This document shows positions 42,460 to 51,275 of a stretch of 64,000 nt of DNA, piece by piece. The notes beneath the pieces were generated by a model, which was not told the DNA's origin, did no database searches, and saw only the letters and a program-made list of their open reading frames with translations. Source of the stretch: Streptomyces sp. NRRL WC-3626. Its GTDB lineage: Bacteria > Actinomycetota > Actinomycetes > Streptomycetales > Streptomycetaceae. Position 1 is the first letter of the stretch, and each line of letters begins with the position of its first letter. A program made the position numbers and the translations under genes. The stretch is from contig NZ_JOCA01000005.1 in assembly GCF_000718785.1 (NCBI RefSeq), positions 248,001 through 312,000 on the forward strand, given 5' to 3'.

Positions 42460-44154
42460 ATGACGCCGAACGCCGCCTCCACGTCCTCCGGGCCGAGCCG
42501 GAGAAGCTTCCTCGCCTCCTCGGCGGTCGCCACCGCAGCGGTGGCGGGGGGAATGCCGCTGCTCGCCGCGTGCGGCGGGTCCGACGGAGGCTCGCGGGAC
42601 GGCACCACGTCGGGCAAGGACGCCAAGAAGATCCTCCCCGCGTACGTGGCGAGCAACGTGGTCACGCCCGACATCCCGAGCAAGAACGGTTCGGCGGTCG
42701 GTTTCACCGGCAGGCTCGCCCTGGCGGACCTGAAGACGTCGGTGCCGAAGAAGCTCGGCAAGGGCGGCGAGGTCACGGTCATGTCGCCGTTCTGGGGCTC
42801 CCCGCCCAAGGACGACAACGCCTACTACACCTCGATGAACGACCTCATCGGCGTCGACGTGGTCTGGCAGAACCAGGACGGCAACACCTACGACCAGAAG
42901 CTCGGCGCGGTCCTCGCCTCCAGCGAGGTGCCCGACGTGGTGGTCGTGCCCGGCTGGAACATGACGGGCAAGATACCCAGCGCCATCATCGGCAAGTTCG
43001 CCGACCTCGGCCCGTATCTGTCCGGTGACGCCGTCAAGGAGTACCCGAACCTCGCGGCCATCCCCACGGACGCCTGGCAGCGCTCCATCTTCGGCGGCAA
43101 GCTGCGGGGCCTGCCCATGCCGTCCTCGTACGTCACCGGCATCGTGCCGCTCTACCGCCAGGACATCTTCGAGAAGGAGGGCTACGAAGTCCCCCGCTCC
43201 TGCGACGAATTCCTGGCGCTGGCCAAGGACGCCACCAACGCCAAGGCCAAGCGCTGGGCCTGCCTGGACATGAAGTGGACCGCCTTCAACGCCTTCGGCG
43301 TGCTCTCCGGCAACGAGAAGTCCCTCGGCTGGAACGAGGTCGACGGCAAGCTCGTCTACCGCATCGAGACCGAGGAGTACCTCGAGGCCCTGGAGTGGAC
43401 GCGCAAGCTGTTCGCCGCCGGCGTGGTGCACCCCGACGCCAGGCTCGGCAAGAGCAACGCCGCCGACCCCGGACCCAAGTTCGCCGCCGGTGAGTTCCTC
43501 ATCTACAACCAGGACTCCTCCCAGTGGTGGAGCCGCACCGCCGAGCAGGCCACCCAGAACCCCGAGTTCAGGATCTGGGGGATGGACATCTTCGGCCACG
43601 ACGGCGGCGACCCCGCCCTGTGGGCGCAGAACCCGGCCAGCATCTTCGCCTTCGTCAACAAGAAGGCCCCCGAGTCCGTGATCCGCGACGTGCTGGCCGT
43701 CGCCAACGTCACCGCGGCGCCGTACGGCACCAAGGAGTACATGGCCACCAACTACGGTGTGGAGGGCACCCATTACACCGTCAAGGACGGCGTGCCCACC
43801 AAGACCGACCAGGGCAACATCGACGTGATGAACGCCTATGTGATGGTCGCGAGCCCCGCCGCCACCATCGCCCACCCCGACTTCCCCGACGTCGCCAAGG
43901 GCCAGGTGGAGTGGCAGCAGCGGATGGGCGCCTTCACGAAGAAGCCGTCCTTCTACGGCATGCAGATCACCGAACCCGCCCGCTGGACCAACCTCTCCAA
44001 CGACTTCGAGCAGTTGGAGGACGACGTCGTCCGCGGCCGCAAGAAGGTCGGCGACGTGCAGCAGGCCGTCTCCGACTGGAAGAGCAAGGGCGGCGACAAA
44101 CTCCGGGACTGGTACCGGAAGATCCTCGACGAGAACGGCTCGGCGGCCGGCTGA
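42460..44154 (+). CDS. sugar ABC transporter substrate-binding protein (LplA type, Tat lipoprotein)
   Basis: A 564-residue extracellular binding protein. The N terminus has a twin-arginine motif (PSRRSFLASS) and a lipobox (LLAACG). The long mature domain, with VTVMSPFWGSPP, NQDGNTYDQKLGAVLASSEV and GLPMPSSYVTGIVPLYRQD, belongs to the large LplA/YtcQ group that serves oligosaccharides such as aldouronates or hemicellulose fragments. It heads an operon with two permeases and two glycosidases. The ligand is not readable from sequence; the neighbouring enzymes suggest a beta-linked oligosaccharide with galactose and fucose side groups. Confidence 0.85.
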   Translation: MTPNAASTSSGPSRRSFLASSAVATAAVAGGMPLLAACGGSDGGSRDGTTSGKDAKKILPAYVASNVVTPDIPSKNGSAVGFTGRLALADLKTSVPKKLGKGGEVTVMSPFWGSPPKDDNAYYTSMNDLIGVDVVWQNQDGNTYDQKLGAVLASSEVPDVVVVPGWNMTGKIPSAIIGKFADLGPYLSGDAVKEYPNLAAIPTDAWQRSIFGGKLRGLPMPSSYVTGIVPLYRQDIFEKEGYEVPRSCDEFLALAKDATNAKAKRWACLDMKWTAFNAFGVLSGNEKSLGWNEVDGKLVYRIETEEYLEALEWTRKLFAAGVVHPDARLGKSNAADPGPKFAAGEFLIYNQDSSQWWSRTAEQATQNPEFRIWGMDIFGHDGGDPALWAQNPASIFAFVNKKAPESVIRDVLAVANVTAAPYGTKEYMATNYGVEGTHYTVKDGVPTKTDQGNIDVMNAYVMVASPAATIAHPDFPDVAKGQVEWQQRMGAFTKKPSFYGMQITEPARWTNLSNDFEQLEDDVVRGRKKVGDVQQAVSDWKSKGGDKLRDWYRKILDENGSAAG

Positions 44155-44181
44155 CCAGGTACCGAGGCAAGGAGAACCGCC

Positions 44182-45216
44182 GTGTCCCACAGCACGGTGC
44201 CTCGGACCCACACCGAGGCCGAACCGAAGGAGAACCCCCCGGCGGCGCACGGCGGCGCCACCGGGGCCACGGGGAAGAGACCCGCCGGAAAGCTCGGCCT
44301 GCGGGTGCGGTTGCGGCGCGACCGCGTACTGCTGCTGATGACCCTGCCGGCCGTCCTGCTGGTCCTGCTCTTCAACTATGTGCCGATCCTCGGCAACGTC
44401 GTCGCGTTCCAGGAGTACGACCCCTACATCAGCGACAACGGGGTCGTCTCCATCCTGCACAGCCCCTGGGTCGGCCTGGAGAACTTCCAGCGGATCTTCG
44501 AGGACAGCGCCTTCTGGAACGCGGTCCAGAACACACTGGTCCTGTTCTTCCTCCAGCTGATCCTCTATTTCCCCATCCCCATCCTGCTCGCGCTGCTCAT
44601 CAACAGCGTGGTCAGGCCCCGGGTACGGGCGATCTCGCAGGCCATCCTCTACCTGCCGCACTTCTTCTCGTGGGTGCTGGTCATCGCCGTCTTCCAGCAA
44701 CTGTTCGGCGGCGCCGGACTGCTCTCCCAGATCCTGCGCGACCACGGGTACGACGGGCTCAGCCTGATGACCGACCCGGAGACCTTCAAGTTCCTGATCA
44801 CCGCGCAGAGCGTGTGGAAGGACGCCGGCTGGGGGATCATCGTCTTTCTCGCCGCACTCGCCTCGGTCAGCCCCGACCTGTACGAGGCCGCAGCCATGGA
44901 CGGTGCCAACCGCTGGCGCCGTATGTGGCACGTCACCCTGCCCGCGCTGCGCCCGGTCATCGCCCTGCTGCTGGTACTGCGCGTCGGCGACGCCCTGACG
45001 GTCGGCTTCGAGCAGATCCTGCTGCAACGCGACGCCGTCGGACCGGGCGCCTCGGAGGTCCTCGACACCTTCGTGTGGTGGAACGGCGTACGCAACCAGG
45101 ACTTCGGCTACGCGGCCGCCGCGGGACTCGTCAAGGGCGTCATCAGTCTCGGCCTGGTCCTGATAGCGAACAAGGTGGCCCATCTCATGGGCGAGCAGGG
45201 GGTGTACAAGAAGTGA
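44182..45216 (+). CDS. sugar ABC transporter permease (LplB type)
   Basis: A 344-residue permease with six spans after a cytoplasmic leader of about 50 residues. LLFNYVPILGNVVAFQEYDP after the first span and the EAA loop DLYEAAAMDGANRWRRMWHV are characteristic of LplB-like proteins. GTG 44182 follows AAGGAG. It pairs with the next gene. No ATPase gene is present in the locus, so the importer probably uses the shared multiple-sugar ATPase MsiK known in Streptomyces. Confidence 0.87.
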   Translation: MSHSTVPRTHTEAEPKENPPAAHGGATGATGKRPAGKLGLRVRLRRDRVLLLMTLPAVLLVLLFNYVPILGNVVAFQEYDPYISDNGVVSILHSPWVGLENFQRIFEDSAFWNAVQNTLVLFFLQLILYFPIPILLALLINSVVRPRVRAISQAILYLPHFFSWVLVIAVFQQLFGGAGLLSQILRDHGYDGLSLMTDPETFKFLITAQSVWKDAGWGIIVFLAALASVSPDLYEAAAMDGANRWRRMWHVTLPALRPVIALLLVLRVGDALTVGFEQILLQRDAVGPGASEVLDTFVWWNGVRNQDFGYAAAAGLVKGVISLGLVLIANKVAHLMGEQGVYKK

Positions 45217-46148
45217 CCGCCGTCATCGACAAGCCCGCACGCCCACCGGGCCGCTGGGCGGCCCCGCCCCGGCCCGTGTGGGAGGAGGCACCCAGCAGGA
45301 CCGGGCTCGCGGGCAAGGGGCTGGTGCTGTTCCTCGCCTGCCTCGCCATCCTGTTCCCGCTGTGGATCGTCGTCGTCACCAGCCTGTCCACCCGCAAGGC
45401 CATCGACGAGGCCGGCGGACTGGTGATGATCCCGACGGACATCACCTTCGTCGCCTACCAGGAACTGCTCAGCGGCGGCCAGGTCACCCGGGCAGCGCTC
45501 GTCAGCATCGGCGTCACCCTCGTCGGCACGCTGTTCTCGATGACGGTGTCGGTGCTGTGCGCCTACGGACTCTCCCGCAGCGGCTCGCTGGGCCACCGCT
45601 GGATCCTCATGGTGCTGCTGGCCACGATGTTCTTCAGCGCCGGCCTCATCCCCACCTACCTGCTGGTCCAGTCCCTCGGCCTGACCGACAGCTACCTCGC
45701 GCTGATCCTGCCCAGCGCGATCAGCGTCTTCAACATCCTGGTGCTGCGCGGCTTCTTCATGGGCATCTCGCAGGAACTGATCGACAGCGCACGCATCGAC
45801 GGGGCGGGGGACGTCCGCATCCTGCGGCAGATCGTGCTGCCGCTGTCCCGCGCGGTCGTCGCGGTGATCACGCTGTTCTACGCGGTCGGGTACTGGAGCG
45901 CGTGGTTCAACGCGTCGCTGTATCTCAACGACCAGGACATGCTGCCGTTGCAGAACGTCATGATCCAGCTGGTGCAGAAGCAGGAGGCGCCGGTGGGGCT
46001 GGGCCAGGCGATCAAGACGGGGGAGCTGTCCGGGCTGGCCGTGCAGATGGCTGTGATGGTGATGGCGTTGCTGCCGGTGGCCGTGCTGTCGCCGTTCGTC
46101 CAGAAACACTTCAAGAAGGGGATGCTCACGGGGGCCGTCAAGGGCTGA
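45213..46148 (+). CDS. sugar ABC transporter permease (LplC/YtcP type)
   Basis: A 311-residue permease with six spans. The start is GTG 45213, overlapping the stop of the preceding permease as GTGA. Features include PLWIVVVTSLSTRKAIDEAGG, MFFSAGLIPTYLLVQSLGL and the EAA loop ELIDSARIDGAGDVRILRQI, all typical of the YtcP partner of LplB. The open frame continues far upstream, but that part is out of frame with known sequence and lies inside the previous two genes. Confidence 0.87.
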   Translation: MTAVIDKPARPPGRWAAPPRPVWEEAPSRTGLAGKGLVLFLACLAILFPLWIVVVTSLSTRKAIDEAGGLVMIPTDITFVAYQELLSGGQVTRAALVSIGVTLVGTLFSMTVSVLCAYGLSRSGSLGHRWILMVLLATMFFSAGLIPTYLLVQSLGLTDSYLALILPSAISVFNILVLRGFFMGISQELIDSARIDGAGDVRILRQIVLPLSRAVVAVITLFYAVGYWSAWFNASLYLNDQDMLPLQNVMIQLVQKQEAPVGLGQAIKTGELSGLAVQMAVMVMALLPVAVLSPFVQKHFKKGMLTGAVKG

Positions 46149-46164
46149 CGCCCCTGACCCCTTC

Positions 46165-46262
46165 GGGGGCTGCCCTGTGTGGTGGCCGCGGGGCCGTCGT
46201 GACTGGTCGCGCCCCGCGGCGGAGCCGCATGTCACACGCAGTCCCGCGCCCCTTCGGGTTTC
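46165..46262. repeat. GC-rich interspersed repeat
   Basis: GCGCCCCGCGGCGGAGCCGC and CAGTCCCGCGCCCCTTCGGG are the recognisable parts of an intergenic element related to 15829-15909. It separates the importer genes from the GH42 gene inside what is otherwise a co-directional run, and may attenuate read-through. Confidence 0.55.
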
Positions 46263-46290
46263 TCCGCTCGCCCCTCGATGAGAGGTTCCC

Positions 46291-48261
46291 TTGCCCAGGT
46301 TGAGTGATGTCGTCCGTGGTCGCCTTCTCTATGGCGGTGACTACAACCCCGAGCAGTGGTCCGAGGAGGTGTGGGCGGAGGATGCCCGGCTGATGGTGGG
46401 GGCCGGGGTCAACTCCGTCACGCTCGGGGTGTTCTCCTGGGCGAAGCTCGAACCACGACCCGGGGAGCGGGACTTCGGGTGGCTCGACCGGGTGATGGAT
46501 CTGATGCACGACCATGGCATCGGAGTCGTCCTCGCCACCCCCACCGCCTCTCCGCCGCCCTGGATGGGGCACCTGCACCCCGACACCCTGCCCCGGGACG
46601 CCGAAGGGCGGACCGAATGGTGGGGCGGGCGGCAGCACTTCTCTCACTCCAGCGCCACCTACCGCCGGTACGCCGCCGCCATCACCGAGGACCTGGCCGC
46701 CCGTTACGCCACCCACCCCGCCCTCACCCTGTGGCACGTCAACAACGAGTACTGCACCTACGACTGGGGCGACGAGGCCGCCGCCCGTTTCCGCGACTGG
46801 CTGCGCCGGCGCTACGGCGACCTCGACGCCCTCAACACCGCCTGGGGCACCGCCTTCTGGAGTCAGGGCTACGGCGACTGGGCCGAGGTGCGGCCGCCCC
46901 GGCACGCCCACTACCTGAAGAACCCCACCCAGGTACTGGACTTCAAGCGCTTCACGTCCGACATGCTTCTGGAGTGTTACACCGCCGAACGCGACATCGT
47001 CCGCCGGCACACCCCCCACCTCCCGGTCACCACCAACTTCATGCCGCTGTGGGCCGGTCAGGACGCCTGGCGCTGGGCCGAGGAGGAAGACGTCGTCTCC
47101 GTCGACCTCTACCCCGACCCCCGCGACCCGCACGGCGCGCAGGGCGGCGCCCTGGTGCAGGACATGACCCGCTCCCAGGCCCGCGGCCCGTGGATGCTCA
47201 TGGAACAGGCCGCCGGACCGGTCAACTGGCGTGGCGTGAACCACCCCAAGCCGCGCGGACTCAACCGGCTGTGGTCCCTCCAGGCCGTGGCCCGGGGCGC
47301 GGACGCCGTCTGCTACTTCCAGTGGCGCCAGTCCCGGCAGGGCGCCGAGAAGTTCCACTCCGGGATGGTGAGCCACGCGGGTGCGCGGGGACGTACGTAC
47401 CAGGAGGTCAGGGAACTCGGCGCGGACCTCGCCCGGATCGGCCCGCACGTCACCGGCGGCGGGATCACCGCAGAGGTCGCCGTGCTGCACGACTGGCACT
47501 CCTGGTGGGCCGGCGACCAGGAGGCCCGGCCCTCCCGCGAGGTCGACCACCCGCGGCTCCTGACCGCGTGGCACCGCGCGCTCTGGCAGGCCCACCTCAC
47601 CACCGACTTCGCCCACCCCGGACACGACCTCACCGGCTACCGGCTGGTCGTCGTCCCGCAGCTCTACCTCCTCACCGACGCGGCCGTCGACAACCTCCTT
47701 GCCTACGTACGCGGCGGCGGCACCCTCGTCTGCGGCTTCCTGACCGGTGTCGCCGACCAGGACGACCGGGTGCGGCCCGGCGGCATGGACGCACGGCTGC
47801 GCGAACTGTTCGGCATCCGCACCCTGCACGAGTGGTGGCCCCTGGAACCGGGGGAGACCGCCGAGTGCGAGGGCGGACTGCGCGGCACCCTGTGGTCCGA
47901 GGAACTGGAACCCGACGGCACCGCCGACGAGACCGTCCCCTACAAGGGCGGGGAACTCGACGGCCTGCCCGCCGTGCTGCGCAAGGGCCGCGCCTGGTAC
48001 GTCTCCACACTCCCCGGACCCGAGGACCTGCGCGCGCTGCTGACCCGCGTCGCCACCGGCGCCGGTGTGCGGCCGGTGCTCGACGGACTCCCCGACACGG
48101 TGGAGGCGGTCCGGCGCGGCGGCCTGCTGTTCCTGCTCAACCACAGCCGCGAGCCGGTCACCGTCGACCTCCCCGGCACCCACCACGACCTGCTCACGGA
48201 GGCGACCGTGACCGACCGCGTCACCCTCGGCCGCTACGGAGCGGCGGTGCTGAGGCCATGA
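46291..48261 (+). CDS. GH42 beta-galactosidase
   Basis: A 656-residue cytoplasmic glycoside hydrolase. The start codon is a TTG at 46291, six bases after GAGAGG; the protein then opens with the family hallmark RLLYGGDYNPEQW. The acid/base is Glu153 in WHVNNEYC and the nucleophile is Glu305 in WMLMEQAAGP. The C-terminal trimerisation and beta domains are complete. It should release terminal beta-galactose from imported oligosaccharides. Its stop overlaps the ATG of the GH95 gene (ATGA), so they are coupled. Confidence 0.9.
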   Translation: MPRLSDVVRGRLLYGGDYNPEQWSEEVWAEDARLMVGAGVNSVTLGVFSWAKLEPRPGERDFGWLDRVMDLMHDHGIGVVLATPTASPPPWMGHLHPDTLPRDAEGRTEWWGGRQHFSHSSATYRRYAAAITEDLAARYATHPALTLWHVNNEYCTYDWGDEAAARFRDWLRRRYGDLDALNTAWGTAFWSQGYGDWAEVRPPRHAHYLKNPTQVLDFKRFTSDMLLECYTAERDIVRRHTPHLPVTTNFMPLWAGQDAWRWAEEEDVVSVDLYPDPRDPHGAQGGALVQDMTRSQARGPWMLMEQAAGPVNWRGVNHPKPRGLNRLWSLQAVARGADAVCYFQWRQSRQGAEKFHSGMVSHAGARGRTYQEVRELGADLARIGPHVTGGGITAEVAVLHDWHSWWAGDQEARPSREVDHPRLLTAWHRALWQAHLTTDFAHPGHDLTGYRLVVVPQLYLLTDAAVDNLLAYVRGGGTLVCGFLTGVADQDDRVRPGGMDARLRELFGIRTLHEWWPLEPGETAECEGGLRGTLWSEELEPDGTADETVPYKGGELDGLPAVLRKGRAWYVSTLPGPEDLRALLTRVATGAGVRPVLDGLPDTVEAVRRGGLLFLLNHSREPVTVDLPGTHHDLLTEATVTDRVTLGRYGAAVLRP

Positions 48262-50474
48262 GCACCGGACCCGTCCACGGAACCTGGGAGCCCCGCCCCG
48301 CCGCCCGGTGGGAGGACGCCTTCCTGAGCGGCAACGGCCGGCACGGCGTCCTCGTGTTCGGTGATCCGAACGACGACCGGACCATCGTCACCCATCACAC
48401 CCTCGTCCGCCCGGGCGAGGGCGACGACGGGGGCCGGCGGCCGCCGCTGCTGGCCGATCAGCTGCCCGGCCTCCAGGACCGGCTGCTGTCCGGCGACCTC
48501 ACGGCCGCCGAGGACTTCACCGACGGCCGCCCGCTCCAATGGGTACGGCCCTTCCACCCCGCCTTCCAGCTCCGTGTGCGCCGCCCGGACGGCGGCGATC
48601 CGGCCCCGGGCGGATACCGCCGTACGCTCGACTTCGCCACCGGCGTCGCGGAGGCCGCCCACGGCGGCTGGACCAGCCGGGTCTTCGTCTCCCGTGCCGA
48701 CGACGTGATCGTCCAGCACCTCACCGGACCCGGCCTCACCCTCGACATCTCCCTCGACCACCGCCTCCCGAACGCCCCCACCGGGCTGAGCGTCGGCCAC
48801 GGAGCCGTCCTCACCCCCGAGGGCGCCCTGCTGAGCCTGCGCGCCCGCTACCCCGGCAGCGACCTCGCCGTCACCGGCGTCACCCTGGTCGCCGTCGGCG
48901 GCGGCAGGACGGCGCTCGCCCCGCCCGGCGCGCGCATCGAGGGCGCCCGGTCCGTGCTGCTGCTCACCCGGGTGCGACGGCACACCGGGGAGGCCGACGT
49001 GGTCGCCGAGAGCCGCGCCCTGCGCGATCTGCTCGACGACACGACCGGGACCTCGTACGACGACCTCCTCGCCCGCCATACCGCCGCGCACCGCACCGCC
49101 TACGAACGCGTCACCCTCGATCTCGCCGCAGACCCGGACGAACGCGCCCTGCCCGGCTCCGAGTTGCTCACCCGGCCGCGCTCCGCCGCCCTGCTCGAGA
49201 GGCTCTTCGCCGCCGGGCGCTACCATCTGCTCTCCTCCAGCGGCCTGTTCCCGCCCCGGCTCACCGGACTGTGGACCGGCGACTGGGACACCGCCTGGTC
49301 CGGCGCCTTCACCCACGACGCCAACCTCAACCTCCAGACCGCGTCCGCCGCCGCGGCCGCCCTCCCCGAGGTCACCGAGGCGCTGGCCGCCCTGGTCCGA
49401 AGCCAGCTGCCGGACTGGCGGGACAACGCCCACGCCGTCTTCGGCACCCGGGGCGCCGTCGCACCCGCCCACAGCGACGGCGAGTCGGGGCACTCGTACC
49501 ACTTCAGCCGCGAGTACCCGCTGCACCTGTGGACGGCCGGCGCCGACTGGCTGCTCAAACCCCTCGTCGACCACGACGAGACCCGTGGTGGGCGCGACCC
49601 GGACACCGCCGCCGCGCTCGCCGAAGTCGCCCTGTTCTACGAGGACTTCCTCACCCGCACCGACGACGGGGGACAACTGGCCGTCGTCCCCTCGTACTCG
49701 CCCGAGAACCGTCCCGCCAACGCGAGTTGGGGCACGGTGAACGCGGCCATGGACTTGTCCGCCGCCCGGCACGCCCTGCGCACCGCCGCCGCGTACCACC
49801 CCGAGCACGCCGAGCGCCGGCGGGCGCTCGCCGACCGGCTGCCCCCGCACCGGATCAACGCCGACGGAGCGCTCGCCGAGTGGGCGTGGCCCGGCCTGGA
49901 CGACTCCTACGACCACCGCCACCTCAGCCACCTCTACGGCGTCTGGCCCCTGGACGAGATCACCCCCTACGACACTCCTGAACTGGCCGCCGCCGCCCAC
50001 CGCGCCCTCGAACTGCGCGGCGCCGAGAACGACTCCGCCCACGGCCATCTGCACCACGCGCTGATCGCGGCCCGGCTCCGGGACGGCGAGCGGGTCGCCC
50101 ACGCCCTCGGCCAGGTCCTCGACGGCGACTTCTTCCACGCCTCCCTGATGAGCGCGCACTACCCCCACCGGCATGTCTACAACGCCGACGCCGCCCACAC
50201 GCTCCCGGCCGTGCTGATCGAGGCGCTCGTCCAGTCCACCCCCGGCCGGCTGGTGCTGCTGCCGGCGCCCCTCCCGGAGTACCCGAGCGGTGAACTGAAC
50301 GGAATCCGCACCCGGTTCGGCGCCTCGCTCGACCTCACCTGGGCCCCGGACGGCGCCACCGCCGTCCTGCGGCCCACCCGCACCCACCGGATCGACCTGT
50401 GGACTTCCGCCGGCGCCGAACCGCTCGACCTCGTCGCCGGCGAAGACCGCGTCCTCACGGTGAAGACGCGGTGA
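48258..50474 (+). CDS. GH95 alpha-L-fucosidase/galactosidase family enzyme
   Basis: A 738-residue enzyme without signal peptide. The start is ATG 48258. An N-terminal beta-sandwich (WEDAFLSGNGRHGVLVFG) is followed by an (alpha/alpha)6 barrel. Family landmarks are LTGLWTGDWDTAW, the paired Asn in DANLNLQTAS, VPSYSPENRPA with the general-acid Glu, and YDHRHLSHLYGVWP. GH95 enzymes remove alpha-1,2-linked L-fucose, or L-galactose in some members, for example from xyloglucan side chains. Being cytoplasmic and coupled to GH42, it probably acts on imported oligosaccharides. Confidence 0.87.
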   Translation: MSTGPVHGTWEPRPAARWEDAFLSGNGRHGVLVFGDPNDDRTIVTHHTLVRPGEGDDGGRRPPLLADQLPGLQDRLLSGDLTAAEDFTDGRPLQWVRPFHPAFQLRVRRPDGGDPAPGGYRRTLDFATGVAEAAHGGWTSRVFVSRADDVIVQHLTGPGLTLDISLDHRLPNAPTGLSVGHGAVLTPEGALLSLRARYPGSDLAVTGVTLVAVGGGRTALAPPGARIEGARSVLLLTRVRRHTGEADVVAESRALRDLLDDTTGTSYDDLLARHTAAHRTAYERVTLDLAADPDERALPGSELLTRPRSAALLERLFAAGRYHLLSSSGLFPPRLTGLWTGDWDTAWSGAFTHDANLNLQTASAAAAALPEVTEALAALVRSQLPDWRDNAHAVFGTRGAVAPAHSDGESGHSYHFSREYPLHLWTAGADWLLKPLVDHDETRGGRDPDTAAALAEVALFYEDFLTRTDDGGQLAVVPSYSPENRPANASWGTVNAAMDLSAARHALRTAAAYHPEHAERRRALADRLPPHRINADGALAEWAWPGLDDSYDHRHLSHLYGVWPLDEITPYDTPELAAAAHRALELRGAENDSAHGHLHHALIAARLRDGERVAHALGQVLDGDFFHASLMSAHYPHRHVYNADAAHTLPAVLIEALVQSTPGRLVLLPAPLPEYPSGELNGIRTRFGASLDLTWAPDGATAVLRPTRTHRIDLWTSAGAEPLDLVAGEDRVLTVKTR

Positions 50475-50509
50475 CCCCCGCGATTCCCCCCACCCATGGA
50501 AGGAACACC

Positions 50510-51223
50510 ATGGCAAGAAGCACCCTGAGCAGGACCGCCAAGGCCCTGCTGGCGCCCGCCCTCGCGCTCGGCGCGACGGTCGGACTCGCCTCCGCCCCCG
50601 CGCACGCCGCCATCTGGAGCACCTGCGACCAGTGGGGCAACACGAACCTGAACGGCTACACCCTCTACAACAACATCTGGGGCTCCGGCGCCGGCGCCCA
50701 GTGCGTCTGGGCCAACTCCGGTACCAACTGGGGCGCGTGGGCCGACCACCCGGGCACCGGCGGCATCAAGTCCTACCCGAACGCCAAGAAGGTGATCAAC
50801 AAGTCGATCACCTCCCTCGGTTCGCTCACCAGCAGCTACAACGTCACCGTCCCGTCCTCCGGCGCGTACAACACCTCGTACGACATCTGGGACACGGACT
50901 ACGACTACGAGATTATGCTCTGGGTGAACTACAACGGAGCCGTGGGCCCGCTCGGCTCCTCGCAGGGCACCGTGAGCCTCGGCGGCCACACCTGGAACGT
51001 GTACAAGGGCAACAACGGGGCCAACGAGGTCTTCTCGTTCCTGCGCACCTCGGACTCGAACTCCGGCACCGTCAACATCCTCCCGATCCTCAAGTGGATC
51101 AAGGACACCAAGGGCTGGATGGGCAACGAGACCATCGGTGACGTGCAGTTCGGCTACGAGATCACCTCGTCGCCGGGCGGGCTGGACTTCCGTACCAACA
51201 ACCTGACGGTCAGCGGCGGCTGA
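50510..51223 (+). CDS. secreted GH12 endo-beta-glucanase/xyloglucanase
   Basis: A 237-residue protein with a signal peptide cut near AHA/AIW (residue 33) and a single GH12 domain. The nucleophile Glu is in YEIMLWVNYNG and the acid/base Glu in DVQFGYEITSS. A disulfide between the Cys in WSTCDQW and the Cys in AQCVWAN is expected. There is no cellulose-binding module, unlike many Streptomyces GH12 cellulases. ATG 50510 follows GGAAGGA. It is the only exported enzyme of the locus and would make the oligosaccharides that the importer takes up. Confidence 0.88.
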   Translation: MARSTLSRTAKALLAPALALGATVGLASAPAHAAIWSTCDQWGNTNLNGYTLYNNIWGSGAGAQCVWANSGTNWGAWADHPGTGGIKSYPNAKKVINKSITSLGSLTSSYNVTVPSSGAYNTSYDIWDTDYDYEIMLWVNYNGAVGPLGSSQGTVSLGGHTWNVYKGNNGANEVFSFLRTSDSNSGTVNILPILKWIKDTKGWMGNETIGDVQFGYEITSSPGGLDFRTNNLTVSGG

Positions 51224-51238
51224 CCTGAGCACGTACGG

Positions 51239-51267
51239 GAAGGGGCCGGTCCCGCACCGGCCCCTTC
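51239..51267. terminator. bidirectional terminator
   Basis: AAGGGGCCGGT (51240-51250) pairs with ACCGGCCCCTT (51256-51266), extended by one G-C pair, around a CCCGC loop. It lies between the convergent GH12 and LacI genes. Confidence 0.75.
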
Positions 51268-51275
51268 ACGGGTGG

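Noticed and set aside
46356..48257. Upstream extension of the GH95 frame to give a 1372-residue protein
   Set aside because: The first 630 residues overlap GH42 in another frame and read as Arg/Pro-rich noise; the GH95 domain begins at ATG 48258 with an ATGA overlap.
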